Origin: Desulfuribacillus stibiiarsenatis
GTDB taxonomy: Bacteria; Bacillota; Bacilli; Desulfuribacillales; Desulfuribacillaceae
Assembly (NCBI RefSeq): GCF_001742305.1
Contig: NZ_MJAT01000022.1
Coordinates: forward strand, 248,001-312,000
DNA: 64,000 bases
Reading direction: 5' to 3'
Within the stretch, counting starts at the first letter, position 1; each line of letters begins with the position of its first letter. The position numbers and the translations under genes were made by a program. The notes beneath the pieces are model-generated. The model had not been told where the DNA came from and ran no database searches. It saw only the letters and a program-made list of their open reading frames with translations. Positions 16,455-26,063 of the stretch are shown here, piece by piece.

Positions 16455-17522
16455 TTACTTCTGAATTATATAATCTGCTACCTGGCTTCTTACGTCCTGT
16501 AAATGCTTGTCAATGTTTTCATTCGTTACAATAACGCCGAAGTCCCCTGGGAGTGGTGCGGAAGGCCTTCCAATTAACCGATCCACCATCAGTTTCCCGA
16601 TGCTAGGGTAGAAATGATAAGGGTCGAAGAAATTATCATAATTGAATGTAACTGTATTCAAATCCATGAAATTTATCACTTCTCCGAACACGCTGACAGT
16701 CTCCCGCAGCCATCGCTCATACGCCTCCCAGAATACCCGCTGCTCGAGCATTAACTTAATTCTTGGTGCGATAACAGGCTCAGTAAACACAACGAATCTT
16801 GTATTAGGATTATTCTCCTTAATCTCCCGCAGGAAGTCAATATATCGGTCATCATATGGATAACTAGGGGCAGTAGCTTTCTTATGATTCTTCACAAAAT
16901 CACTAACAATCGCTTGAATATCGACATCCTGAAGGTGCGTACTCGTCTGATTGTATCGATTATAGCTCCGCGCCCCCTCGTACCCACCATTAGCGGAGTA
17001 ATAGTAATTCGTCAGTGCGCGTTCGTACGTATCCTCAGAAAACAAGCTCTTCCAGCGATAAAATGGTTCATTAGTCAATGATATATAATGTTCAGGTGGT
17101 TGATGATCATAGCGCCGCAAAGAGTAAAAGATATCGAAAAACGTCTCCAAGAAAATCACGTCAAAATCTTTGCCATTCTGAAGCTTCGCATACTCAATAT
17201 AATCGTTATACTCATCAATCAATAGAGAGCTAAGACCATAATTAAATGCCTTATATCCAATAAAATCGTCTTGGTTGAGATACGTTGTACGACTCGTCCC
17301 GATAATCAGCGCATTGTAGCGAAATGGTTGATGGGTCACCATATTCGTCTTAAGCAAACGTTCATCAAAACCAATCTGAACCTGATTATACCGATGAGCG
17401 TGGCTAAAGTTCCATAACGGATCAACGAAAAAGTTAAACCCAATCAACGCAAGATAAGGCGACAGCACAATCAGTATTAATAGTATAGACGTAGTAATTA
17501 ACCATTTCTTATACGCTTTCAT
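16455..17522 (-). CDS. Membrane-anchored SGNH/DltD-like protein partnered with an MBOAT acyltransferase
   Basis: A 355-residue protein with an N-terminal membrane anchor (residues about 6-28) and an extracytoplasmic domain. The block ALIIGTSRTTYL resembles the catalytic-serine GxS block of SGNH hydrolases, and FDPYHFYPSIGKLMV near the end matches the DxxH block. Such proteins are the usual partner of AlgI/DltB-type MBOAT proteins and complete acyl transfer to extracellular polysaccharide or teichoic acid. The gene starts 18 bases after the MBOAT stop. A GTG at 17531 is possible, but the ATG at 17522 sits 5 bases behind AAGGTGG and is preferred. The acyl acceptor is unknown. Confidence 0.7.
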   Translation of the reverse strand: MKAYKKWLITTSILLILIVLSPYLALIGFNFFVDPLWNFSHAHRYNQVQIGFDERLLKTNMVTHQPFRYNALIIGTSRTTYLNQDDFIGYKAFNYGLSSLLIDEYNDYIEYAKLQNGKDFDVIFLETFFDIFYSLRRYDHQPPEHYISLTNEPFYRWKSLFSEDTYERALTNYYYSANGGYEGARSYNRYNQTSTHLQDVDIQAIVSDFVKNHKKATAPSYPYDDRYIDFLREIKENNPNTRFVVFTEPVIAPRIKLMLEQRVFWEAYERWLRETVSVFGEVINFMDLNTVTFNYDNFFDPYHFYPSIGKLMVDRLIGRPSAPLPGDFGVIVTNENIDKHLQDVRSQVADYIIQK

Positions 17523-17540
17523 ACCAACCACCTTAATAGG

Positions 17541-18980
17541 CTAAAAGTTAAAATACAAAAACTCACTATTCGTATTCACGAGAAAGCTCACAAGTAACAC
17601 ACCAGCAACGAAAACCATCAGAACTGACGATGCAGTAAAATTCGGACGGAAATTCATCATAGCATCCATGGAATTCTGCGCACATATCACAATCACAAGG
17701 AAAGCAGCAATACACAGAGTTGCAAACTCTCCATACTCAACCATAGGGAACACCTGTAACGACGCCACTATCGCCTCTGCGCTAGTCGGCAAAGCAAGCG
17801 CCTCTGGGAAAACAAACATCGCCTTCAGAACCTTCATCGCGTCTGCCCATTCCTGTGCTCGGAAGAATACCCATGAAATATTGACGAACTGAAACGTCAA
17901 AAACCAAGCAATATAACGATTCAGCGTATATCCATTAGCTTTCCACAAACGGTGAATTACAATCGCCATTCCATGCAAAAATCCCCAGAAAACAAAAGTC
18001 CACCCGGCACCATGCCAAAGTCCGCTAATTAGAAACACAAAGAACAAATTCAAATACGTACGGAACTTGCCTAGACGGTTCCCGCCCAATGGAATATACA
18101 CATATTGCGTCAAAAACCGTCCAAGGGTCATATGCCAGCGACGCCAAAAGTCTTGAATGCTTGTCGCTTTATATGGAGAATGAAAGTTTATCGGCAGTCG
18201 AATATTAAATAGCAGCGCAATCCCAATCGCCATATCGGCATACCCGCTAAAGTCAAAGTACAGCTGAAACGTATAGGAAAGAGATACAATCCATCCTTCG
18301 AGCATTGTCAAAGAAACAGCCTCATCAAAGCCGTAAGTTGCCCAAATGGCAAATGTATCTGCAATCACAACTTTTTTGAACAACCCGATGCAGAATACGA
18401 ATAGCCCCGTCGCAATATTTCTATAATTCACAAGCTTATTCCTAAGCTGTTCAAACTGAGGCATCATTTCTTTGTGATGCACAATCGGGCCGGCAATCAG
18501 TTGCGGGAAAAACGTTACGAACAACGCATAGCTTAAGAAATCATACTGCTTTGTCTCCTGGCGATACGCATCTACTAAATATGCAATCTGCTGAAACGTA
18601 AAGAAACTTATCGCGAGCGGCAACGCCAACTTTAATAGAGGAACATTAGTAGTAAATACGGCATTCATGTTCGTTAGGAAGAAATTGGAATACTTATAGT
18701 ATCCTAGTAAGCCTACATTGAATGCAATCCCCAAGGCTAAAATTCCCTTACGCAAGCCGAATTGCCACTTTGTCAAAATTTTTCCTATTATATAATTGAA
18801 CACCATCGAGCCTATAATCAGTGGAAGATAACTCACATTCCACCAAGAATAAAAAAACAAAGAACTGATGACTAACCAACCCTTTGCTACTGTAATCCAA
18901 CGTATTTTATTGAGTAGAAAGTACACCGCAAACGCCACAGGCAAAAAGATAAAAATAAACTCGAAAGAATGAAATAGCAC
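17541..18980 (-). CDS. MBOAT-family membrane-bound O-acyltransferase (AlgI/DltB/PatA-like)
   Basis: A 479-residue polytopic membrane protein with about ten hydrophobic segments. Family landmarks are FPQLIAGPIVHHKEMMPQF, then SIQDFWRRWHMTLGRFL with its conserved WRRWH, and the invariant active-site histidine H323 in GLWHGAGWTFVFWG. These proteins carry acyl groups (often acetyl) across the membrane for O-acylation of cell-surface glycans. The start is GTG at 18980 with AGGTGAT upstream. It forms a two-gene unit with the SGNH-like gene downstream. The substrate glycan is not identifiable. Confidence 0.92.
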   Translation of the reverse strand: MLFHSFEFIFIFLPVAFAVYFLLNKIRWITVAKGWLVISSLFFYSWWNVSYLPLIIGSMVFNYIIGKILTKWQFGLRKGILALGIAFNVGLLGYYKYSNFFLTNMNAVFTTNVPLLKLALPLAISFFTFQQIAYLVDAYRQETKQYDFLSYALFVTFFPQLIAGPIVHHKEMMPQFEQLRNKLVNYRNIATGLFVFCIGLFKKVVIADTFAIWATYGFDEAVSLTMLEGWIVSLSYTFQLYFDFSGYADMAIGIALLFNIRLPINFHSPYKATSIQDFWRRWHMTLGRFLTQYVYIPLGGNRLGKFRTYLNLFFVFLISGLWHGAGWTFVFWGFLHGMAIVIHRLWKANGYTLNRYIAWFLTFQFVNISWVFFRAQEWADAMKVLKAMFVFPEALALPTSAEAIVASLQVFPMVEYGEFATLCIAAFLVIVICAQNSMDAMMNFRPNFTASSVLMVFVAGVLLVSFLVNTNSEFLYFNF

Positions 18981-19202
18981 CGAACATCACCTCAATTCTA
19001 GTTGCAAAAGGTGCAATACTTTAATGATATAATGATTGATATATATGAATCAATAGGGGATACTTTCCTGTTATTCCATAGAAATGTATCATTTCAGAAA
19101 ATCTTGTCAAAGCTAGTCATACAGCTATGTGGAGTATTGTTAACTACGTCAAGATAAAGTTAGTAATATACAATATTAGCACTATATAAGGAGGATGAAA
19201 TC

Positions 19203-19709
19203 ATGGTAAGAAAAAAGAATCAATACACAACGGTATTACTTTTAATGATTGGAATGATAATGTTTGGCTTTATGCTCGTTGGATGCAACGGAAATGTAGA
19301 TGAAGAGGAAAAGAAAGCGAAGGAAGATGGGGAATTTGGGCAGCCGAATAGCACCCATGCCCTTGTAATGCTTGAATCACGAGCAAGTGGATTAGGTGTA
19401 GAGAAAATCAGTGATTTGTCACCGAATAACCTTGCAGGCACAATGGTAATATCTGCGGAGGAAGAGCTTTATAGTGGCGAGATGCTTTTAGAGGCAATGC
19501 AGCAAGTTTATGGAATTTATTTTAAAAACCATGCCGTTCATATGCCAGGAGAAGGGTATTCGACTTTAGTAGAGGGTAGCGGCGATGCCAACGTTGAGGC
19601 TATTTTAGTAAAGACTGATGACGAGGTTTTGAAACGTGACGATATTCGAATCTTACAGGATGACAAGAATTTCTTTATTACTGACAAAGAGCCGCAAAAA
19701 TCAAATTAG
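19203..19709 (+). CDS. Predicted lipoprotein of unknown function
   Basis: A 168-residue protein with a type II signal peptide: basic MVRKKNQ, a hydrophobic core, and the lipobox LVGC with the lipidated cysteine at C28. An acidic linker (VDEEEKKAKEDGE) follows. The mature domain has alternating hydrophobic strands but no motif I can name. The start ATG follows AAGGAGGATGAAATC, a near-perfect ribosome binding site. It is followed after 70 bases by a small nucleotidyltransferase-fold gene. It would sit on the outer face of the cytoplasmic membrane. Confidence 0.75.
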   Translation: MVRKKNQYTTVLLLMIGMIMFGFMLVGCNGNVDEEEKKAKEDGEFGQPNSTHALVMLESRASGLGVEKISDLSPNNLAGTMVISAEEELYSGEMLLEAMQQVYGIYFKNHAVHMPGEGYSTLVEGSGDANVEAILVKTDDEVLKRDDIRILQDDKNFFITDKEPQKSN

Positions 19710-19719
19710 TGTAGCCATC

Positions 19720-19749
19720 TTGTATTCACTACCCTCCTTTCGCTATAAT
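19720..19749 (+). promoter_or_regulatory. Possible promoter for the 99-residue protein gene
   Basis: The -35-like TTGTAT (19720-19725) and the perfect -10 TATAAT (19744-19749) are separated by 18 bases. The -35 matches only 3 of 6 positions. Confidence 0.4.
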
Positions 19750-19779
19750 ACATGAGAGAATAGTTTTAGGGGGATAACG

Positions 19780-20079
19780 ATGGTACCAGATCGCATACGT
19801 GAAATGATTATAGATATTACGAGTCAATACGGGGAAATCTTAAAGATAACTCTATTTAAAAAAGATGTAAAAGGCGTCTACAATCGCAGGGCTGACATCA
19901 ATCTTGCCATAGAAACGAATGGGATTTCAGAAGAGCGTTGGAAAGAACTGTACCAAAGCCTAGAGAACGAGCTTGGGACACTACTCTTCTTCGCCATCTT
20001 TCGTTGGGAGGAATTCCCGCAAGAGAGCCAAGCAACGATTGCTGAATCTGGGCTTTTGATTTATGAGAAGCAGGCATAA
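19780..20079 (+). CDS. Small protein resembling a degenerate minimal nucleotidyltransferase domain
   Basis: A 99-residue cytoplasmic protein. The layout ITLFKKDVKGVYNRRADINLAIE copies the MNT/Pol-beta-type pattern hhhFGSxxRG...SDIDLhI: LF, then a glycine, then the acidic ADIN strand. The Gly-Ser of the nucleotide-binding turn is replaced by Lys-Lys and the second acid by Asn, so catalysis is unlikely. The end (IAESGLLIYEKQA) matches the usual MNT ending. The start ATG follows AGGGGGATAACG. In families of this kind the partner is often a HEPN protein, but none is adjacent. Family assignment is by pattern only. Confidence 0.5.
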   Translation: MVPDRIREMIIDITSQYGEILKITLFKKDVKGVYNRRADINLAIETNGISEERWKELYQSLENELGTLLFFAIFRWEEFPQESQATIAESGLLIYEKQA

Positions 20080-20133
20080 ATAGAAATTAATGCAGCAACA
20101 CAATAGCATGCGAAGTGACTGAATGAATGTGAA

Positions 20134-20176
20134 AAATCCCGCCTAGAAGGGTTAGAACCCAATAGGCGGGATTTGC
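20134..20176. terminator. Bidirectional terminator between converging genes
   Basis: AAATCCCGCCTA (20134-20145) pairs perfectly with TAGGCGGGATTT (20163-20174). The loop holds a second stem GGGTT/AACCC, so the whole element is one long hairpin with A and T flanks. Confidence 0.9.
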
Positions 20177-20180
20177 TTTA

Positions 20181-23100
20181 CTAATCAGCACTCACAGGAG
20201 ACTTCGCAACATTCTCTAGCAGGATAGCTAATCGCAATTCTAACAGTCGAATTTCTTGGCCAGTCAACTCAGCTAACATATTCTCATCTGCGAGTACCTT
20301 TTCTATGTCCTCTATCTGCAATAACTCGCGATTGACAATCTGCTTTTCAATCAATAACGGATCAGACATGACAATTGACGTATCATTGTAGTTCCAGAAA
20401 CGGAAATACACCGTTTGCTGCATCATGCCCGCCCCAGGAACTGGCATTAGGGTCTTTGTCTCATACTGATAGATATAAGGATCATCTTCTCCGACCCAGA
20501 TCGTCCAATCCATTTGTGCGTTGTTAGGACCTACTACTGTTAGTATAACTTTGTCACACCAGTTTCCGAGAATTCGTTCACGTCCGATAATTTGCGGCGC
20601 TTTTATAAGTTGCTCGGTGTTCGTTAATTGTAGTAGCTCGATAAATGGTTCATCAATCGATAATCGTTGCCCGTCATATCTCGCTAGCCAATCAACAGGA
20701 AACCCTGATTCGTTCTGCATACGCTGCCAATTGCCTTCTTCATGAAGGTAAATATGTTCACCAGCCTCATAATAGCGGAACGGTCGACCAAGGAGCCGCG
20801 CATTGACGAGAATCCCGGTACGACTATTCTCTAGAGTCGTATCTTTTTCAGTGCTTTGCTGTGCTACCTCTCTTACAACAATTCCATCATACATGCTAGT
20901 CGTTCGACGCTTTTGTACTTTCGTTACAACCCACCCACTATACCAGAAGCGTTTACCGTTAACTTCAGTGAACTGAACGGCTTCGTTCCAGAAATCTTCC
21001 CATTCCGAATTCGTAAAAGTACGGTTAGTTACTTTGTTATCCGCATCTAATAACTGACCATTTAGTTGTCCACTATCAATATCGTAGGTAATTGTCTTAG
21101 GCAGCCCTTCAGCACTCGGGTGACTGCATCCAGCAGCAGTCAGTAAGGTAATAGATACCATAATAAGAATCAACATAATACGTGTATTAGCAATTCCCTT
21201 TTCATCACTTATTTGATTCGTTTGCGTACTACCTTTCTGATTCCATGGAGTAGTACTCAAGTCATCAAGTGTTTCTTTTCTATTCGGATGCCTTAGCGGA
21301 CTCAGTTTTCTATGTCCTCTTAAACGATACCACGCAATCCCCATGATAGATAATAACGTCAATCCCCATGCTCCTTCTTGGACCGGCATGCCATGTTCCT
21401 TTAACACCACGAAACGGTGCTGCTGATAATAACTTGCCACAATCTCATCCGTACCGTCTCCCGTAACATCGCCTACATTTACGTTAATCACAGTATTATT
21501 CGTCCGCCAGATTGGCTTCATTTCATAAGAATACGTTTGCGATGACTTAGACGCACCCGGAATATTCTCCATCGTCTCTTCCACCCGATAACCTGTTAAA
21601 TATCTCCGTGGTTCATTGCGCATATAGCTTTGACTAAGAGCAATAATTTCGCCGTCTGCTTTTACATGCTCGAACCGGAATACATCATCTTGAGCGACCC
21701 ATAACTGCTCCCACTGATACGGATAGGGACCTCCATTCGAATCATTCATGGGATACGATGGATTTTCTGTTAGTCGCAATACCTGAGACGGAGTGCCAGA
21801 TAATAGGATTTCATCGCGCGCGTCCCCCGTTACATTAGCGAACAAGAACTCTCCATCTGCTACCTCACGTAACATATCTGGGGATAACATAGCAACGAGC
21901 TGCCATTCTGCACCACCCCATTGGTAAATCTCTAACCCGTCACGGTAAAAAATAAACTCGGGCTCTCCACTAGCTACATCATCTTGCGTCAACTTAGCAG
22001 TGCCAAGAAACCTAGCACCTTCCCTTTGCATTTCTTCCACAAAAGTTTGCTGCTGCTCGCTAAGTCCATTAAGGTTGTCCACAGCTGCGAGTTTTTCCAC
22101 TGTTTGTTGCCAGCTCAATTGTTGTTTTTCCACAGTATCTGTACTTAATGCTAAAGCAGCAAATGGCGTCTGCCCAAACGGAAGTAACTGATTAATCACA
22201 TGCAAGCGATCTACCTGCGGGATAAGTAACTCATAAACTCCGCTGTTTTCCACAGACTTACCCACAGAGTTATCCACACTATCCACAGAGCCGTCTGTCA
22301 TCAGGACATTTTTTTCTGAATCCCGTTCTAATAGGGGGAATAATGAAGAAGTTATCCTCAGGTTATCCCCAATTTCCACAGTTAAATCATCTTCTAACTG
22401 GTAAAAGAAGTCCATTTGCAGCATTCCACGGTCCAGTAAGGATTTTCGAATCTCGCTAAATCTGTGGATAAAGTTCTTATCAGACGCCCATTCCGATGTA
22501 TAATATGGGAACCCAATATAATCCCTTTGCACTTCATTCCAAATCGATTGCTGGTAGCGCTGGTCTTTTCCTATTTCGATAAAGCCCTCCTTAGCATCTG
22601 AGAATCCACCATCATCAATGCGATGTTGAAAGACAAGGTAACGGCTTGGCTCTAGCTGCATAGGAGCTCGACCAGGGCTTGTATATTGCTTCGCTAACTC
22701 ACTTTCAGAAATTTCTTGAGGCAGTAGTCCTTGGGTAACAATCTCTAGCTGCCCATCGCCGGTAATATCCACTAGCTTTAATGGGAAGTAGTCTACATTC
22801 GTATCGTTGAAAAGGGTCGGACTTTCATAAATCACACGGAACTTCTTCGCGAAAAACAGCTCTTCCTGCGTCCAGCCTTGAAACAAAAGTCCACCGACAA
22901 CGCATAAAACAAGTACAAATCGAAGCTTGATTTGCTTTGCAAGGATTTTGGTTGTGATTAAGAATACTGTTGTTAACACAACAAACGCCAAGAGCTGCTC
23001 AAGTGTCGGCTTGTATGCGACTCGGTATAATCCTCGAACCAATAAGAGGTATCCTATCATTAGGAAGCAAAAAGCTAGCCGTTTCTCTTTTGGTAGGATA

Positions 23101-23249
23101 GCGATAATCACAGCAATTAAGAATACAGTGCCAAGCACTCCGTAAATTCCGTAGTCAAGGAATAGAGGGAATACGACAAAATGATAAAAGATAAATGCAA
23201 CAATCCCGAACAGAATCGCTAGGCTATAGGATGTGATGTTTTTATTCAT
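20181..23249 (-). CDS. Large membrane protein with FG-GAP-like repeats and an internal lipobox-like segment
   Basis: A 1022-residue protein with four to five N-terminal transmembrane segments (about residues 5-120). An extracellular region contains DxTGDGxxEI calcium-binding, FG-GAP/VCBS-like motifs near 158-170, 469-480 and 588-606. Another hydrophobic segment lies at about 620-640. Residues 692-708 read like a complete lipoprotein signal (MLILIMVSITLLTAAGC), followed by a separate domain of about 310 residues. The protein could be a fusion of an integrin-like sensor and a lipoprotein. The ATG has AGGAGGG 10 bases upstream and overlaps the 3' end of the upstream O-antigen-ligase-like gene by 8 bases, implying translational coupling. 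Function unknown. Confidence 0.7.
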   Translation of the reverse strand: MNKNITSYSLAILFGIVAFIFYHFVVFPLFLDYGIYGVLGTVFLIAVIIAILPKEKRLAFCFLMIGYLLLVRGLYRVAYKPTLEQLLAFVVLTTVFLITTKILAKQIKLRFVLVLCVVGGLLFQGWTQEELFFAKKFRVIYESPTLFNDTNVDYFPLKLVDITGDGQLEIVTQGLLPQEISESELAKQYTSPGRAPMQLEPSRYLVFQHRIDDGGFSDAKEGFIEIGKDQRYQQSIWNEVQRDYIGFPYYTSEWASDKNFIHRFSEIRKSLLDRGMLQMDFFYQLEDDLTVEIGDNLRITSSLFPLLERDSEKNVLMTDGSVDSVDNSVGKSVENSGVYELLIPQVDRLHVINQLLPFGQTPFAALALSTDTVEKQQLSWQQTVEKLAAVDNLNGLSEQQQTFVEEMQREGARFLGTAKLTQDDVASGEPEFIFYRDGLEIYQWGGAEWQLVAMLSPDMLREVADGEFLFANVTGDARDEILLSGTPSQVLRLTENPSYPMNDSNGGPYPYQWEQLWVAQDDVFRFEHVKADGEIIALSQSYMRNEPRRYLTGYRVEETMENIPGASKSSQTYSYEMKPIWRTNNTVINVNVGDVTGDGTDEIVASYYQQHRFVVLKEHGMPVQEGAWGLTLLSIMGIAWYRLRGHRKLSPLRHPNRKETLDDLSTTPWNQKGSTQTNQISDEKGIANTRIMLILIMVSITLLTAAGCSHPSAEGLPKTITYDIDSGQLNGQLLDADNKVTNRTFTNSEWEDFWNEAVQFTEVNGKRFWYSGWVVTKVQKRRTTSMYDGIVVREVAQQSTEKDTTLENSRTGILVNARLLGRPFRYYEAGEHIYLHEEGNWQRMQNESGFPVDWLARYDGQRLSIDEPFIELLQLTNTEQLIKAPQIIGRERILGNWCDKVILTVVGPNNAQMDWTIWVGEDDPYIYQYETKTLMPVPGAGMMQQTVYFRFWNYNDTSIVMSDPLLIEKQIVNRELLQIEDIEKVLADENMLAELTGQEIRLLELRLAILLENVAKSPVSAD

Positions 23250-24642
23250 GTTGTGCGTTCCCTCCTAACTCTTGCTTCGCTAATTCGTTCGCTAGTTCGT
23301 TCTGATCTTCTTGTAAAAATGGCAACGCAAGCAGTATTCCAGCTGTCAGCCAGAACAACACATTCATAAAAGGTACTTCAAAAATGTTCTCTACACCATT
23401 GTGCAGAATCACAGCGAATAGACCGCTAAACAAACCTGCAGCAAGAAAACGATAGGATGAATCCCATACACTACGCCATGCCTGATAGCCGTTTTTGACA
23501 AGGGAAGACATTAGCCATAGGAAAAGGCTAATTCCCACTAGACCCATCTCTGCTAAAGTCTTCGCATAATAGTTATCCACATAAATCGTACCGAAATGTC
23601 TCGCGCCTACGGCACCGCCGTATTGTCCAAGGCCCGCACCGAAAAACGGCTCATGTCGCATTCGGTCAAATGCATTCAACCAACGAGTAATACGACCACC
23701 TTGGGCGCTTTTTGTTAGGTATTCTGGGGAGAAGACATACAGAAGACGCTCTACAACTGTTGGGGCTAATACATATACAAGCCCAATCGCAACAACTCCA
23801 GCACCTAGTACTCCAATAATCGTTCGTTTATCGTAGATCGTCGCAATGATAATTGCTACAACGACTAGAGATACAGCTAACGCAAGCAATGCCCCACGGG
23901 AGAAGGTTACGAGTAAGCACAAGCCCATGACGCCAGCGATACTTAGGAATAGCATCGATAGGCCAAGATCTTTTTTTCCAGAAGTGATGTATTCCTTATG
24001 ACTGTCCCCATGATTCTTCGTATGCTGCTCCCTATGTTTCTGTAATTTGCGGTTATGGAAGAAGCTTTGTATATGGGATAACGCTAACCCAATGGCAATC
24101 GGTACACAGAAGGCCATGTAACTTCCTAAGACATTCGGACTTCCGACGAAGGAGAAGGCACGTGTCCGCACATTCTCGCCGGCATCCACCCAGTGACCGG
24201 GCATTGGAACACCAGCAATGTATTGATAGACTCCGTGCAGACCCATAATTAGACCGATTCCTACTATAATATAGATCATCGTGACAATCGTTTGTTTTTC
24301 ACGTAATAAGTAAAAGGCAGCGAAGAAAGCGAATATGTACTGAAAGGATGCGCGAAAGCCTTCGAGACCTACACTGAAGTAAGGAAGATTAAAGAAGATT
24401 AAAGCAATCCCGTACAATACAATCAGAAGGAGCGGCTTCGAGACATTCGTGCGATGGAAATCTCGGCTTTCCAGTTCGCCGATGAACCAACGCCAGCCTA
24501 AAATCGTCAAAAGCCCGAATAACACTAGCTCGTCCCACAACGAACTTACAACGGGAATTCGTAAAATTGTTCGCAACACATAATCGACTATCGGGAAGGA
24601 AAAGAATAATAAGAATAAGAACGTCTGTAAGCGGTATTTCAT
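23242..24642 (-). CDS. O-antigen ligase / polymerase-like membrane protein (Wzy/WaaL family)
   Basis: A 466-residue polytopic membrane protein with 10-12 hydrophobic segments. A large extracytoplasmic loop contains RITRWLNAFDRMRHEPFFGA, then GLGQYGG, the Wzy_C pattern in which arginine and histidine residues bind lipid-linked glycan. Enzymes of this class polymerise or ligate polysaccharide repeat units on the outer membrane face. A longer frame opens at 24705, but the ATG at 24642 (MKYRLQTFL) has GGAGG 6 bases upstream and is the likely start. It is translationally coupled to the FG-GAP-like gene. The glycan is unknown. Confidence 0.82.
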   Translation of the reverse strand: MKYRLQTFLFLLFFSFPIVDYVLRTILRIPVVSSLWDELVLFGLLTILGWRWFIGELESRDFHRTNVSKPLLLIVLYGIALIFFNLPYFSVGLEGFRASFQYIFAFFAAFYLLREKQTIVTMIYIIVGIGLIMGLHGVYQYIAGVPMPGHWVDAGENVRTRAFSFVGSPNVLGSYMAFCVPIAIGLALSHIQSFFHNRKLQKHREQHTKNHGDSHKEYITSGKKDLGLSMLFLSIAGVMGLCLLVTFSRGALLALAVSLVVVAIIIATIYDKRTIIGVLGAGVVAIGLVYVLAPTVVERLLYVFSPEYLTKSAQGGRITRWLNAFDRMRHEPFFGAGLGQYGGAVGARHFGTIYVDNYYAKTLAEMGLVGISLFLWLMSSLVKNGYQAWRSVWDSSYRFLAAGLFSGLFAVILHNGVENIFEVPFMNVLFWLTAGILLALPFLQEDQNELANELAKQELGGNAQHE

Positions 24643-24672
24643 GAAGAACCTCCATATTTCTAGATTGAGACT

Positions 24673-24699
24673 AGTATAGCACAAATCCCTTGCTTTCAA
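24673..24699 (-). promoter_or_regulatory. Possible promoter of the minus-strand ligase operon
   Basis: On the minus strand, TTGAAA (24694-24699) and TATACT (24673-24678) match 5 of 6 positions each, but their 15-base spacer is short. The position about 30 bases before the start codon fits. Confidence 0.3.
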
Positions 24700-24790
24700 A
24701 AACACAGACTGATAAGATAAATAAGGAATCTTAGTAAGCCAAACGGCTGAAATTAGCGGCTAAAGGACGGATACAATAGGTGGTGATTCT

Positions 24791-25990
24791 ATGACAGAGA
24801 AGAAGCGATGCAAGGTATTACATGTAATCGGCGGCGGAGAGTTCGGTGGTGCTGAACAGTACCTAATTAATGTAGCGAAACAGATGAAAGACACTGACTA
24901 TGAAATTCATTTGGCGTGCTTTTACGACCGAGAATTTGCTCGGAAGCTTCGTTCAGCGGACATCCCTGTCCATGTCATATTACCGTCAAATCGTATCGAC
25001 TTTTCCCTTGCTCATAAAATCGCAGATCTCATCCGTCATTACCAATTTGATATATTGCATACCCATGGAGTTCGGGCGAATTTATTCGGCCGTCTAGCAG
25101 GGAAGCATATTAATAAGGAAAGACGTAGAGATGGGCAGAAAAAATTGCCTGTCCTTACGACGATTCATAGTGAACTACGTCAGGATTATTCGCACCCAAT
25201 TGCCTACAGCATTGCCTATAGCCTGGAACGAATGAGTCAGAATATGACAGACACCTTCATTGCCATTTCTAATAGTATTCGCGATGACATCCTTAAGCGT
25301 AACATTCCATCGTCGAAAATAGAAGTAATTTATAACGGGATTGATTTTGTAGAGTTATATGAGAAAGCGAAGGAAGAATCTCCTGAGCTGGATGCAGTGA
25401 TGCAGGGTATTGTAGGACGGAAAACAGGTGATTCTTTAGAAGAGCACCATGGTTCGACCCCGCCTATATTGATGGGAATCGTAGGTCGTCTTCAGCCGGT
25501 GAAGGGACATCGATATGCAATCCTTGCCATGCCAGAGATTCTGCGACTGTATCCCAATGCACGATTATTGATTGTAGGCGAAGGACCGTTACAGCCAGAG
25601 CTTCAGCAGTTAGCGAGACAACTGCAAGTAGACCATGCTGTTCACTTGATTGGTTATCAGGCGAATGTAGCACCGTTTTTATCAAAGCTCGATGTATTCC
25701 TCATGCCATCCTTGGCGGAAGGGTTAGGGTTATCTTTAATAGAAGCAATGGCATTCGAACTACCAGTCATTGCTAGTGGTGTAGGTGGTATTTTAGATGT
25801 AGTGCAAGAAGACACGGGAATTCTTGTTCCTGCGGAAGATGCTTACGCACTCGCGAAGGCAACCTGTCAGCTACTAGCAAACCTTGAATCTGCGAAGTTA
25901 ATGGCAGTGCGGGGAAAAGAGGATGTTCAGAAGCGTTTCCACACAGACCGTATGATTTCTCAAATGGTGAAAGTGTACAATGAACAGTAA
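24791..25990 (+). CDS. GT4-family glycosyltransferase
   Basis: A 399-residue GT-B enzyme. The N-terminal domain starts VLHVIGGGEFGGAEQYLINV, the family's glycine-rich acceptor-side loop. The donor domain has VGRLQPVKGHRYAI, then LIVGEGPLQPEL, and PSLAEGLGLSLIEAMAFELP with the EX7E motif that binds the nucleotide-sugar. It transfers a sugar from an activated donor to a membrane-linked acceptor on the cytoplasmic face. The start ATG follows AGGTGGTGATTCT. It is followed at 74 bases by the MurJ-like flippase, so both may serve the same polysaccharide. Confidence 0.88.
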   Translation: MTEKKRCKVLHVIGGGEFGGAEQYLINVAKQMKDTDYEIHLACFYDREFARKLRSADIPVHVILPSNRIDFSLAHKIADLIRHYQFDILHTHGVRANLFGRLAGKHINKERRRDGQKKLPVLTTIHSELRQDYSHPIAYSIAYSLERMSQNMTDTFIAISNSIRDDILKRNIPSSKIEVIYNGIDFVELYEKAKEESPELDAVMQGIVGRKTGDSLEEHHGSTPPILMGIVGRLQPVKGHRYAILAMPEILRLYPNARLLIVGEGPLQPELQQLARQLQVDHAVHLIGYQANVAPFLSKLDVFLMPSLAEGLGLSLIEAMAFELPVIASGVGGILDVVQEDTGILVPAEDAYALAKATCQLLANLESAKLMAVRGKEDVQKRFHTDRMISQMVKVYNEQ

Positions 25991-26063
25991 AAAATAAAAT
26001 TTTCGTGTATATCAATGGAGTATATTACTACCGTATATATGCATACTTAATAGAGGGAAAAAT

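Noticed and set aside
23242-24705. Start of the O-antigen-ligase-like gene at 24705
   Set aside because: The extra 21 codons have no ribosome binding site and overlap the predicted promoter, while GGAGG precedes the ATG at 24642.
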